Both the position numbers and the translations under genes were made by a program. Below, piece after piece: positions 7,488 through 15,311 of a DNA stretch of 45,144 nucleotides (positions within the stretch are counted from its first letter, which is position 1; each line of letters starts with the position of its first letter). The stretch covers positions 1 through 45,144 of the forward strand of contig JAFEGP010000004.1 of the NCBI GenBank assembly GCA_018239815.1, written 5' to 3'. The stretch comes from Verrucomicrobiota bacterium (GTDB lineage: Bacteria > Chlamydiota > Chlamydiia > Chlamydiales > JAAKFR01). Under the pieces are notes generated by a model, which was not told the DNA's origin, searched no databases, and worked only from the letters and a program-made list of their open reading frames with translations.

Positions 7488-8288
7488 ATGTCGCTTTGTA
7501 CCTTTAACGTTGTAAAATCTGGAGAACGTTTATTGACCTACCTTAGAATAGAGCTAGGTGATAAGTATTCGAATCGTCAACTACGTTGGCTGATTGAACA
7601 TCAGCGCTGCAAACTTAATGGATTTATCGAGAGATTTTGCTCTGTGCGTCTCAAAAAAGGAGATGTCGTCCATTTATTGCTAGAAGAGCTGCCCCGTCAA
7701 GAAAAAGACCCCCAACGTATCCTTTTTGAGGACGATCAGTTGCTTTTTTATAACAAACCAGCCTTTCTCTCTTCTGAGCAACTTGGCAAACAGCTGGGCT
7801 ATGAACTGACTCACCGCTTAGATCGTGATACAAGTGGAGTGATCCTGCTCGCTAAAAACCCTGTGATTCAAAAACAAGTTGAAGAACTTTTTGCTGCAGG
7901 CCTAATCTATAAACGCTACCTTGCTTGGATCTGTCCTCCTCCCAAATTATCTAAAGGAAGCATTTCTTTAGCTTTATCAAAAAAAGCCTTGCATGATGGT
8001 GCTTCCATTGTTGTGCCAGATCCGAAGGGAAAAGAAGCTGTGACAGATTGGAAGGTTCTTAAACGCCGCTCTACCTCTGCCTTAGTCTATGCATTTCCTA
8101 AGACAGGACGCACCCATCAAATCAGAGCCCACTTTAAAGCCTTAGGTTCTCCCATTGTAGGAGATGCTGTTTATGGAGGACGTCTGCAAACTCAAAAACG
8201 ACCTTTACTTCATGCTCAATCTATCAACTTTGAATTAGAAGGCAAAAAGTACTCAGTGCAAGCTCCCCTGCCAGAAGATTTTTCTTGA
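7488..8288 (+). CDS. RluA-family 23S rRNA/tRNA pseudouridine synthase
   Basis: Converts specific uridines of rRNA or tRNA to pseudouridine. The 266-residue protein has an N-terminal S4-like RNA-binding segment (about 11-65, with [17 protein letters not shown]), then the catalytic motif [10 protein letters not shown] with Asp112 as the nucleophile, and the late [11 protein letters not shown] motif, both diagnostic of RluA enzymes. Target position (RluC/RluD or other) cannot be decided. It lies 28 bases before fabI on the same strand. The order mutY, rluA-like, fabI, HAD recalls the CT103-CT107 neighbourhood of C. trachomatis. Confidence 0.9.
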   Translation: MSLCTFNVVKSGERLLTYLRIELGDKYSNRQLRWLIEHQRCKLNGFIERFCSVRLKKGDVVHLLLEELPRQEKDPQRILFEDDQLLFYNKPAFLSSEQLGKQLGYELTHRLDRDTSGVILLAKNPVIQKQVEELFAAGLIYKRYLAWICPPPKLSKGSISLALSKKALHDGASIVVPDPKGKEAVTDWKVLKRRSTSALVYAFPKTGRTHQIRAHFKALGSPIVGDAVYGGRLQTQKRPLLHAQSINFELEGKKYSVQAPLPEDFS

Positions 8289-8316
8289 ATCCCTTCTAAG
8301 GTTCTCTTATAGTCTC

Positions 8317-9222
8317 ATGTCTATGTTAAACATTGATTTAAAAGGCAAGCGAGCCTTTATCGCTGGAATTGGAGATGATCAGGGATTTGGCTGGGCCATA
8401 GCAAAAGCCCTTGCTGAAGCTGGATGTGAGATTTTGGTAGGAACTTGGACTCCTATTTTAAAAATTTTTACTACAGCCCTAGAAAGTGGTAAATTTGACG
8501 AGTCTCGTCGCCTTAAAGATGGTTCTTTGCTAAAGTTCGCTAAGATTTACGCTTTAGACGCTGCTTATGATAAGCCTTCCGATGTGCCTGAAGAAGTACG
8601 TGAAAACAAACGTTACAAAGCTTGTGAAGGCTACACCGTCTCAGAAGTTGCTGCAGCTGTACAAAAAGACTTCGGCTCTATTGATTTTTTAGTACATTCT
8701 TTGGCCAATTCACCAGAAATTAAGAATCCTCTTCTTGAAACATCTCGTCAGGGATATCTTGCTGCCTTAAGCGCGTCATCTTATTCTTTTATTAGTTTAC
8801 TTGCTCATTTTGGACCCTTAATGGCTGATCGCCGTGGAGCTACACTTTCTTTAACTTATTTAGCTTCGGAACGTGCTGTTCCTGGCTACGGCGGGGGCAT
8901 GAGCTCAGCAAAAGCAGCTTTAGAAAGCGATACACGCATGCTTGCCTTTGAAGCAGGTCGTAAATGGGGCATACGCGTCAACACTATTTCTGCTGGAGCC
9001 TTAGCAAGTCGAGCAGCCAAAGCAATTGGATTTATAGAACACATGATCGACTATGCTATGCGTTGTGCTCCTCTTCCAGAGCCTCTTAAAGCAGAACATG
9101 TTGGGCATACAGCTGCGTTCTTATTTAGCGATTTTGCAGATGCTATTACAGGTGCCACGATTTATGTCGACAAAGGTATGCATGCTATGGGAGTAGGCCC
9201 TGAAATTCTTGAAAAGGCTTAA
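8317..9222 (+). CDS. fabI: Enoyl-[acyl-carrier-protein] reductase (NADH), plant/chlamydial type
   Basis: Catalyses the last step of each fatty-acid elongation cycle. The 301-residue protein is of the long type found in chlamydiae and plant plastids: N-terminal [14 protein letters not shown] cofactor loop, a roughly 40-residue insertion with [15 protein letters not shown], the [10 protein letters not shown] strand, and the active site YGGGMSSAK followed by ALESDTR and [21 protein letters not shown] 8317 or 8323 may be used; the second gives a start nearer the family norm. Its stop overlaps the stop of the convergent SDR gene by four bases. Works with accA in this window in fatty-acid synthesis. 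Confidence 0.95.
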   Translation: MSMLNIDLKGKRAFIAGIGDDQGFGWAIAKALAEAGCEILVGTWTPILKIFTTALESGKFDESRRLKDGSLLKFAKIYALDAAYDKPSDVPEEVRENKRYKACEGYTVSEVAAAVQKDFGSIDFLVHSLANSPEIKNPLLETSRQGYLAALSASSYSFISLLAHFGPLMADRRGATLSLTYLASERAVPGYGGGMSSAKAALESDTRMLAFEAGRKWGIRVNTISAGALASRAAKAIGFIEHMIDYAMRCAPLPEPLKAEHVGHTAAFLFSDFADAITGATIYVDKGMHAMGVGPEILEKA

Positions 9223-9902
9223 AGCGATACACCGCCGGCTATCTCAAGATTTTGTCCTGTTACATAAGCACCTTTCTCTGAAAACAAATAAGCTACCATG
9301 GACGCCACTTCCTGACTTGTCCCCAAACGTCCCATAGGGGGCTGTGTGGGCATATCAATTGTATGCTCAAGATAGCCGGGAGAGACCATATTGACTCGCA
9401 CTCCCTCATTCGCCACTTCTTTAGCAAGAGAACGTGTATAAAATAATAAGGCTGCTTTTGTTAGACCATATGCAGAAGCATGAGTCCAAGGATGCGACAA
9501 ACCAGCCGCTCCAATGTTCACAACACAGCCGCGGCAAGATTTTATCTGAGGCAATAAAGCTTGTGTCAAGGCAAGCGGAGCCAATAAATTGGCTCCCATT
9601 AACTGCTTTAAATCTTGTTCTATCGCAGAAGGGGGACCCACACTGTAATTTCCTATATTATTAACAAGTCCTTTGGTATCAAGAGACAAATCTAAATATC
9701 GCCTGATAAAATCTTTATCTTCCACATCTCCAAAAAACGTGAGTGCCCTTACACCTAATTCTCGACACTGTTGGGCGATGGTTTCAGCTTCCTGCTGAGA
9801 TTGTTTTGCGTGGATAACAAGATGATGTCCCTGCTTTGCTAATTCATAGGCTATGGCGGAACCTAGATTTTTAGCTGCACCTGTTATTAAAATCCAACTC
9901 AT
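9219..9902 (-). CDS. Short-chain dehydrogenase/reductase, possible pterin reductase
   Basis: A 227-residue SDR: cofactor loop TGAAKNLG (7-14), NNIG (81-84), the Y145-X3-K149 pair and a C-terminal [10 protein letters not shown] segment. The position 13 residues before Tyr145, normally the catalytic Ser (Asp in pteridine reductases), is Ala132. The TGAAK loop resembles trypanosomatid PTR1. Its ATG overlaps the folB stop (ATGA), so translation is coupled to dihydroneopterin aldolase; a FolM-like dihydropterin reductase role is therefore attractive but unproven. Alternatives are FabG-like or general aldehyde reductases. Third gene of the HAD-folB-SDR operon. Confidence 0.8.
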   Translation of the reverse strand: MSWILITGAAKNLGSAIAYELAKQGHHLVIHAKQSQQEAETIAQQCRELGVRALTFFGDVEDKDFIRRYLDLSLDTKGLVNNIGNYSVGPPSAIEQDLKQLMGANLLAPLALTQALLPQIKSCRGCVVNIGAAGLSHPWTHASAYGLTKAALLFYTRSLAKEVANEGVRVNMVSPGYLEHTIDMPTQPPMGRLGTSQEVASMVAYLFSEKGAYVTGQNLEIAGGVSL

Positions 9903-10237
9903 TGTCCCACCTCAAAACTTACAGCTGAGGCCCGCTTGGGCACTTGCAGCTTGCGCACCTTGACTCTTAATTTTTCCAGTTTGTAATGGTCTAGCAGCGT
10001 TAGATAAATCGCCCGTGCTAAGCTCTCAATTAATTGAAATTGGCCATGATGCGCCACATGCTGACACAAAGTTGCGATGTGATCATAATCCAACGTTTGA
10101 GAAAGCTCGTCTTGCTCGGGTACAGCTAGACAAAAGCTTAACGTTACTTCAACAGTTTGTTCATGCTCTCTTTCATGAGGATAAACGCCTAAAACACATG
10201 TTAGGCGCAGATCATGAAGCGTTAAAATCCCTTCCAT
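9899..10237 (-). CDS. folB: Dihydroneopterin aldolase
   Basis: Splits 7,8-dihydroneopterin to the hydroxymethyl pterin and glycolaldehyde in folate synthesis. The 112-residue product starting at ATG 10237 has the family layout: LTLHDLRLTCVLGVYPHERE at the N-terminus with the conserved substrate Glu, LDYDHI in the middle, and FQLIESLARAI plus VRKLQVPKRASAVSFEV at the end. Length fits the family (about 115-120). An open frame extends upstream inside the HAD gene, but the extension has no folB similarity. A weak AGGT lies just upstream. It overlaps the HAD gene's last 26 bases and the SDR start by four. Confidence 0.9.
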   Translation of the reverse strand: MEGILTLHDLRLTCVLGVYPHEREHEQTVEVTLSFCLAVPEQDELSQTLDYDHIATLCQHVAHHGQFQLIESLARAIYLTLLDHYKLEKLRVKVRKLQVPKRASAVSFEVGQ

Positions 10238-11072
10238 AAATGACCTGTTTAAGTGCATCAATAATACCATGTTGCTGAGCGGGCTTGGCCAGAATGTCTG
10301 CCATGGCATGCATAGATTTGGGTGCATTTGCCATGACAATTTTTACATCGCTCACTTGCAACATGCCCATATCGTTATAATCGTCTCCTGCTGCAATGAC
10401 AGGTATTTTAGAGCCCTGCATAACTCGGAATTTTTCTAAAATATGTCCTTTAGATGCCCCAGTAGCATTAATGTGAGCAAGATAACAACCGGGTCGACAA
10501 GGATCTTGAATCACAATTGTTGGATAGGGAAGCCGATCCATAATACACTTTGCCAGATATTCAGCTTTTTCTTTCGATGCAAAAAATTTCCCTACAGCAA
10601 ATTCTGTGATCTGAAGTTGAGCAAAATCCTCGACAGCCACCCATGCGCTATAGGATAAATCCCGACGCTTGTGCACATAAACAAGTTCCTCATCAGAAAA
10701 ATCTGAAGGCTTATAATAACACACATCCTCTCTTTCTTGGCCCATCTCAACAAGCAAACCCACGCCATGCTCCTTAAAAATAGGAACAAGTTCTTTAAGT
10801 GCTTGACCAGGTAAATAGTGCTTTTTTATTTGCTGTACATTTGGCATGTGATAAAGAGCTGCGCCATTTTGCACAGCAAAATAATACGACCCCATTAAAG
10901 AGGAAAGCACAGGACGAGCAAAAGCAAAGGTACGCCCACTAATAAAAATAAGACCCCATTGCTCTTTAATTAATTGATTAAAAAAATCCGTGACAACCGG
11001 AGATAAGGTATAACGTTCAGCCGTAATGGTACCATCAATGTCAAGAGCAATGATTCCCCTAAATTTCAACAT
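10212..11072 (-). CDS. HAD-superfamily (Cof/IIB type) phosphatase
   Basis: A cytoplasmic sugar- or nucleotide-phosphate phosphatase of the HAD IIB class. Seen in the 286 residues: motif I LDIDGT with Asp11/Asp13, motif II ISGR (45-48), Lys208 in GASKGH, and motif IV GDDYND (229-234). The class II cap lies between residues 85 and 195. The substrate is not predictable; proximity to folB, which it overlaps by 26 bases, allows a role in dihydroneopterin phosphate dephosphorylation, a step often done by unassigned phosphatases, but that is conjecture. Divergent from fliO with about 34 bases between starts. Confidence 0.85.
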   Translation of the reverse strand: MLKFRGIIALDIDGTITAERYTLSPVVTDFFNQLIKEQWGLIFISGRTFAFARPVLSSLMGSYYFAVQNGAALYHMPNVQQIKKHYLPGQALKELVPIFKEHGVGLLVEMGQEREDVCYYKPSDFSDEELVYVHKRRDLSYSAWVAVEDFAQLQITEFAVGKFFASKEKAEYLAKCIMDRLPYPTIVIQDPCRPGCYLAHINATGASKGHILEKFRVMQGSKIPVIAAGDDYNDMGMLQVSDVKIVMANAPKSMHAMADILAKPAQQHGIIDALKQVIYGRDFNAS

Positions 11073-11106
11073 AGATTATGATCCAAAAAAAACAGGAATT
11101 GACTTG

Positions 11107-11574
11107 ATGCCTTCTTTGCCACTTGCTTTCAGATTATTGCCAAACTTTCTTGCAGACGAGTCGCCTTCCCTTATTGATGTGATGGCAGAGGGACAAAGTT
11201 ACAACTACTGGGGAGAGTTTGTCAATATGATCGTCTCCCTGCTACTCGTTCTCGGATTTATTTTTTTTACAGTATGGATACTCAGACGTTTGATGGGAGC
11301 AAAACTACGCCGCCTTCATCAAGATGCCTCTATCCAAATCCTAGAACGTCGAGCTTTAGGACAAAAGTCCTCTCTTTATTTGGTTGAAGTTTTAGGAAGA
11401 GGCCTTGTCATTGCAGATTCTCCTTCTGGCATCTGTCTTATCAAAGAATTTCCTGATGATCTGGATATCCAACAACTAGTAGAACAAAAACAAGAAGAAC
11501 AAGTTCCTAGCTTTGCTCCTATTAAAGAACGCTTAGCAGAAAAACTTAAAAATTTGGCAATAAAACGTGTTTGA
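11107..11574 (+). CDS. fliO: Flagellar biosynthesis protein FliO-like
   Basis: FliO is a small membrane protein that helps assemble the FliP ring of the flagellar export gate. The 155-residue product from ATG 11107 has one membrane segment at about 40-59 followed by a basic stretch and the FliO cytoplasmic domain pattern: ILERRALGQKSSLYLVEVLG, then RGLVIADSPSGICLI. The start is chosen because AGGA precedes ATG 11107 at nine bases; a longer frame from 11026 would run into the HAD gene. FliO is weakly conserved, so the call leans on position directly before fliP, which it overlaps by eight bases. Confidence 0.75.
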   Translation: MPSLPLAFRLLPNFLADESPSLIDVMAEGQSYNYWGEFVNMIVSLLLVLGFIFFTVWILRRLMGAKLRRLHQDASIQILERRALGQKSSLYLVEVLGRGLVIADSPSGICLIKEFPDDLDIQQLVEQKQEEQVPSFAPIKERLAEKLKNLAIKRV

Positions 11575-12220
11575 TCATTTCTCTGTCATGGGTGTGGCTA
11601 TAGCATTTGCTCTGGTCCCCTTTGTCTTGGTTTTGACAACTTGTTTCACACGTATCTCTATTGTCCTGACATTTTTACGACAAGCTCTTAGTACATCCAT
11701 TCCTTCATCGCAGATCATTTTTGCTCTTTCTTTAATCTTAACAGGTTACATTATGCAGCCTGTGATCTTGCAAATTCATGATCAAGCCATAGCTCCCTAT
11801 CTATCGGGACAGCTTCATCAAGAAGATCCTAAAAAAGAACTGACTGAATTTTTAGACCGTGCTTGGCCTCCGTTACGGCAATTTATGCTCTACCATACAC
11901 GCGAAAAAGATCTTCAGCTTTTCTTGGAAATGAGTCACATCTCACCAGATCAGGAAATTTCAGAGGTCTCGTCTTTACCATGGTATTGCGTGATGCCGGC
12001 GTTTGTCTTATCTGAGTTACGCACAGCATTTATTATGGGTTTTTTACTTTTTCTGCCTTTTTTAGTGATCGATATGGTGGTCACATCTTTACTGATGTCA
12101 ATGGGAATGATCCTACTTCCACCTGTGATGATTTCTTTTCCATTTAAAATTTTATTGTTTGTCGCTGTAGATGGATGGCGATTGATGATGCAACAGATGG
12201 TACAAGGTTATTACTTATGA
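11567..12220 (+). CDS. fliP: Flagellar-type export gate protein FliP
   Basis: FliP forms the core of the type III export gate with FliQ and FliR. The 217-residue protein has four membrane segments and flagellar rather than injectisome features: CFTRISIVLTFLRQAL near the start, PLRQFMLYHTREKDLQLF in the central loop, and LPPVMISFPFKILLF plus VDGW at the end. It begins with GTG 11567; an ATG at 11588 is the alternative. Both starts lack a clear ribosome site and a cleavable signal peptide found in E. coli FliP appears absent, so the protein is shorter than usual (about 245). The stop overlaps the fliQ ATG (ATGA). Confidence 0.92.
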   Translation: MFDHFSVMGVAIAFALVPFVLVLTTCFTRISIVLTFLRQALSTSIPSSQIIFALSLILTGYIMQPVILQIHDQAIAPYLSGQLHQEDPKKELTEFLDRAWPPLRQFMLYHTREKDLQLFLEMSHISPDQEISEVSSLPWYCVMPAFVLSELRTAFIMGFLLFLPFLVIDMVVTSLLMSMGMILLPPVMISFPFKILLFVAVDGWRLMMQQMVQGYYL

Positions 12221-12510
12221 CACCGGAGTATATCACACAAATTATCACTCAAACCCTTTACACAGCCCTTGAACTCTCAGCCCCCTTTTTGTTACTTGCT
12301 CTTGTTATCGGTCTACTGATCTCCATCTTTCAATCCCTTACTCAAATCCAAGAAATGACCTTAAGCGTCATTCCTAAAATGCTACTTGTCGGTCTTGCCT
12401 TGGTCATTTTTTTCCCTTGGATGCTAAAAATTATGACAAAATTTACAAATCATCTTTTGATTCATGGTTGGGAGAGAGCAACACATGTGGCCCAATACGT
12501 TCTTCAATAA
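12217..12510 (+). CDS. fliQ: Flagellar-type export gate protein FliQ
   Basis: A 97-residue, two-helix hairpin protein of the export gate. The N-terminus MTPEYITQIITQTLY, the first membrane segment, and the loop ISIFQSLTQIQEMTLSVIPK followed by the second segment are the FliQ pattern; the QEMTL-IPK motif is near universal in FliQ. Length equals the family norm (about 90). ATG 12217 overlaps the fliP stop, showing translational coupling; a longer frame from 12175 lies entirely within fliP and is not needed. The 3' end overlaps fliR by 26 bases. Confidence 0.93.
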   Translation: MTPEYITQIITQTLYTALELSAPFLLLALVIGLLISIFQSLTQIQEMTLSVIPKMLLVGLALVIFFPWMLKIMTKFTNHLLIHGWERATHVAQYVLQ

Positions 12511-13222
12511 TTGGTTAGCTTTATTCCCTATTTTTGCTCGTTTTTTTGGTTTTTTTTGCCTGTCTCCATTTTTTATCCGCTGTTATGTACCCTGGCATGT
12601 ACGTCTTATTTTAAGCATTTTGTGCACATGCCTTTTACTACCCTTTCTTCCTCTATCTTCGGCGTCTTGGTTGGTTGTCTTACAAGAGCTATTTATTGGG
12701 TATTTGTTAGGTGTATTAGTTACTTTTCTTTTTGAAGCAGCCGCCTTAGCAGGTCAGCTCCTTGGCGCGTTAAGCGGTTTTTCTGCCACAGAACTTTTTG
12801 ATCCCCTCGCAAATCAAACAGACCCCATTCTCAGTCGCTTATTTGTCTGTGTGCTATGCGTCTTCTTCTTTCTGCTGGATGGGCATCATGTACTTTTACG
12901 CTTTCTGTATGAAAGCTTTTATTTGTCCTCAAACTTTTCTATGAATAGTCTAAAAGAGCTTGTTCTAGCAAGTAGCCAGCTTTTAAACTACGCTATAGAC
13001 ATAGCTCTTTTACCCTTGCTCTTTTTAGGAGGCATTACAGTTGTCTGGTCTCTAACAGCACGTTTTGTACCTCATCTCCAAATTTTTTGGATTGGCCTTC
13101 CCCTTAACATTCTTGTGGGCATCATGACACTTGCCGTGGCCTTTTCTGCTTTTCCTCAAAAACTAGATGCCATGCTACACACCTTTCTTCAGATTGCAAA
13201 AAAGGCACTTTTTTCTTTGTAA
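12485..13222 (+). CDS. fliR: Flagellar-type export gate protein FliR
   Basis: FliR closes the export gate. The 245-residue, six-segment membrane protein shows FIR-like motifs near the first helices (LFPIFARFFGF), the QELFIGYLLG segment and ATELFDPLANQTDPILSRL, the FliR/SctT central loop. Start at ATG 12485 has GGGAGAG about eight bases upstream; ATG 12464 is possible. Length is close to the family (about 260). In most bacteria flhB and flhA follow; here they do not, and 55 non-coding bases lead to a small lipoprotein gene. The flagellar-type call follows from its FliP and FliQ partners. Confidence 0.9.
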   Translation: MWPNTFFNNWLALFPIFARFFGFFCLSPFFIRCYVPWHVRLILSILCTCLLLPFLPLSSASWLVVLQELFIGYLLGVLVTFLFEAAALAGQLLGALSGFSATELFDPLANQTDPILSRLFVCVLCVFFFLLDGHHVLLRFLYESFYLSSNFSMNSLKELVLASSQLLNYAIDIALLPLLFLGGITVVWSLTARFVPHLQIFWIGLPLNILVGIMTLAVAFSAFPQKLDAMLHTFLQIAKKALFSL

Positions 13223-13277
13223 ATATCCTCTTCATCTTTATGCTCATTGGATATCAGTTAGTTGACTGGGAGGGTCC

Positions 13278-13421
13278 ATGAAACGCTTACTTTTACTCTT
13301 TGTATTGTGCACAGGCTGCCTTTATAAGATGCCGACAGATGATACAATTTCGACATTACCTCACACTAATAACCCTCATTTAACACGCGAAAAACCCGTC
13401 CAATACATGCCGAGCAAATAA
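13278..13421 (+). CDS. Tiny putative lipoprotein
   Basis: Forty-seven codons starting at ATG 13278 with a strong GGAGG site four bases upstream. The peptide MKRLLLLFVLCTGC is a short lipoprotein-type signal: two basic residues, a hydrophobic stretch and a Cys after Thr-Gly; the -3 residue is Cys instead of the usual Leu, so the lipobox is imperfect. The mature part would be about 34 residues, polar, Thr/Pro/His-rich. The TAA stop shares one base with the csrA ATG (TAATG), indicating coupled translation. No family recognised. Confidence 0.65.
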   Translation: MKRLLLLFVLCTGCLYKMPTDDTISTLPHTNNPHLTREKPVQYMPSK

Positions 13422-13612
13422 TGTTGGTTTTAACTCGTAAGCCCGAACAAAAAATTAAGATTGGTTCTGATATCATCATCACTGTTTTGAAAGTACAAGG
13501 TGATCAGGTTTCTATTGGAATTGAGGCGCCCAAAGATCAACAGATCGTGCGTCTTGAGCTTTTAGATCCTAATAGAAAAACAAATGAGCGCACGCAAACT
13601 CCTAACGAGTAG
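13421..13612 (+). CDS. csrA: Carbon storage regulator CsrA
   Basis: CsrA is a dimeric RNA-binding protein that binds GGA motifs in 5' leaders and blocks or alters translation; in many bacteria it controls flagellar and metabolic genes. The 63-residue protein is full length, begins MLVLTRKPEQKI, has the strand IGSDIIITVL and the motif SIGIEAPKD; the key RNA-contact residues Arg6 and Arg44 are both present. It is coupled to the lipoprotein gene before it (one-base overlap) and ends two bases before the exonuclease ATG. No FliW, its usual protein antagonist, is in the window. Confidence 0.95.
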   Translation: MLVLTRKPEQKIKIGSDIIITVLKVQGDQVSIGIEAPKDQQIVRLELLDPNRKTNERTQTPNE

Positions 13613-13614
13613 CT

Positions 13615-14319
13615 ATGGATAGATACTGGATTTACTATGATACGGAGACCACAGGCGTAAAAGCTGAACAGGATCGTATCATTGAAATTGCTGCTTATCA
13701 CCCTTTACGCCAAACCTCTTTCTGTCAGCTTGTAAATCCTCAAATTGATATTCCTCAAGAAGCTACAGCAATCCACGGCATTACCAATGAAATGGTTGCA
13801 CAAGCTCCTACATTTGCAGACATCGGTAAGGCTTTCATGGAGTTTTGTGGGGAAGGAGCTGTGCTTGTTGCCCATAACAATGATAATTTCGATCGACACT
13901 TTCTTGAACAAGAAGCTAAGAGACATGGTCTGACATTACCAAATTGGTCCATGGTTGACTCATTAAAATGGGCTCGTAAATACAGACCAGATTTACCCAA
14001 ACATAACTTACAATTTTTACGCCAAATCTTTGGAATTGCAGAAAATCAAGCTCACCGAGCCTTGGACGACGTCATGGTGTTATACCAGGTTTTCTCCATT
14101 CTCATTGATGATTTGTCTATCCAAACTGTGATAGAACTATTGCAAGATACGGCAACACATAGCAACGTATTGCCCTTTGGAAAACATCAAGGCAAGACCC
14201 TGAGCGAAGTACCTAGAGATTATCTACAATGGCTAGAAAAACAGGGTGTTTTTGACAAACCTGAAAACGCGGCTCTTAAAGAAGCTTATAAAATTTTAGC
14301 AGCCACCCCTTCCGCTTAA
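13615..14319 (+). CDS. DnaQ/ExoX-like 3'-5' exonuclease
   Basis: A DEDDh exonuclease of 234 residues, likely acting on DNA ends in repair or proofreading. Seen: Exo I motif YDTETTG with Asp9 and Glu11, Exo II with Asp93 in HNNDNFD, Exo III HRALDD with His147 and Asp152. After about residue 185 a small C-terminal domain LPFGKHQGKTLSEVPRDYL matches the ExoX C-terminal/DUF3820 module. In C. trachomatis a dnaQ-like gene (CT261) precedes the same mqn-msbA-accA run, so this is probably its counterpart. Two bases separate it from csrA. Confidence 0.9.
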   Translation: MDRYWIYYDTETTGVKAEQDRIIEIAAYHPLRQTSFCQLVNPQIDIPQEATAIHGITNEMVAQAPTFADIGKAFMEFCGEGAVLVAHNNDNFDRHFLEQEAKRHGLTLPNWSMVDSLKWARKYRPDLPKHNLQFLRQIFGIAENQAHRALDDVMVLYQVFSILIDDLSIQTVIELLQDTATHSNVLPFGKHQGKTLSEVPRDYLQWLEKQGVFDKPENAALKEAYKILAATPSA

Positions 14320-14379
14320 ATACTTAACAAGCGTGTGCTAAAATACTTATAAGAAATTTGTAATTTAGCATCGAATTAC

Positions 14380-14407
14380 TTGACATTCTGGCTATTTAGG
14401 CTATTAA
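14380..14407 (+). promoter_or_regulatory. Candidate promoter for mqnD-mqnB
   Basis: TTGACA (14380-14385) matches the -35 consensus exactly and TATTAA (14402-14407) follows after 16 bases. The start would be near 14414, leaving a leader of about 55 bases before the mqnD ATG. It stands in the only gap between the flagellar/csrA operon and mqnD. Confidence 0.5.
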
Positions 14408-14467
14408 TATTAGATAACTTAGTGGACTCTCATCTCTATCATGAGCTATTAATCCCAAATTTACATA

Positions 14468-15292
14468 ATGAAAAAACGCAATCTTACAAAACTTAACATT
14501 GCCCTTTCTCCTTGCCCCAATGACACTTTTCTTTTTTATGCATGGTTGCATAATAAAGTGTCGAGCACACTACAGGCACAGCCTACCTATGCAGATGTTG
14601 AACAACTTAACATTTGGGCTCGTGAGGGAACATTTGCTCTGACCAAGCTCTCTTTTGCTGCTTATCTTGAAGTCAGACAACACTATTTATTTTTACCTGT
14701 AGGTGCAGCGCTAGGTTTTGGTGTGGGACCTAAACTTATTGCTAAGAAGCCTATTGCACTTAAAAAACTTAAAAAAATCGCTTTTCCAGGTCCTTTGACC
14801 ACAGCTCATCTGCTTTTTGATCGACTTTTAGGAGTCTCTGTAGAAAAACATTTTTGTCGTTATGATCAAATTTGTGACTTAGTAATCAGTGGCAAAGTCG
14901 ATGCAGGATTAGTTATCCATGAAACTCGCTTTACTTTTCCACAGAAGGGGCTTGTTGAACTACTAGACTTAGGAGCTGTGTGGGAATCTCAAACAAATCT
15001 CCCTCTTCCCCTAGGAGGAATTGCGATGCATCGTGATACAACGCAGCAGCAAGCCGCTGTCATTACTTTGCAAGCCTCTTTACGTTATGCCCAACAGCAC
15101 ACTCCTGAAACACTGCCTTTTTTGTTAACTCATGCTCAGGAAAAAGATGTAGCTGTTGTACTCAAACACGTGAATACCTATATCACAGAAGAAAGTATGA
15201 ATCTATCTACTCAAGGCATAGCTGCTATTGAAAATCTCTTACAGCTACCTAAAGAAGAATGGCTTTATACTGAAAGCCTTTTACAAGTTTAA
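14468..15292 (+). CDS. mqnD: 1,4-dihydroxy-6-naphthoate synthase (futalosine pathway)
   Basis: Converts cyclic dehypoxanthine futalosine to 1,4-dihydroxy-6-naphthoate for menaquinone. The 274-residue protein has a periplasmic-binding-protein fold with the signature SPCPNDTF near residue 14 and LTKLSFAAY, FGVGPKLIA and GKVDAGLVIHETRFTF later, all typical of MqnD rather than MqnA. Length fits. The C-terminal 65 bases overlap an upstream extension of the next frame, but mqnB is best started after mqnD ends. Counterpart of CT262 by order. Confidence 0.9.
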   Translation: MKKRNLTKLNIALSPCPNDTFLFYAWLHNKVSSTLQAQPTYADVEQLNIWAREGTFALTKLSFAAYLEVRQHYLFLPVGAALGFGVGPKLIAKKPIALKKLKKIAFPGPLTTAHLLFDRLLGVSVEKHFCRYDQICDLVISGKVDAGLVIHETRFTFPQKGLVELLDLGAVWESQTNLPLPLGGIAMHRDTTQQQAAVITLQASLRYAQQHTPETLPFLLTHAQEKDVAVVLKHVNTYITEESMNLSTQGIAAIENLLQLPKEEWLYTESLLQV

Positions 15293-15311
15293 AACACCGT
15301 TCAGACTCTGT

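Noticed and set aside
11567-13222. FliP/FliQ/FliR as the injectisome proteins SctR/SctS/SctT
   Set aside because: The central loop TREKDLQLF and the LPPVMISFPFK segment of FliP, the FliQ loop, and the presence of a FliO-like gene fit the flagellar branch better; injectisome forms have no FliO.
14336-14370. TGCTAAA/TTTAGCA inverted repeat after the exonuclease gene as a terminator
   Set aside because: Seven-base stem, 21-base loop and no T-run; too weak to call.
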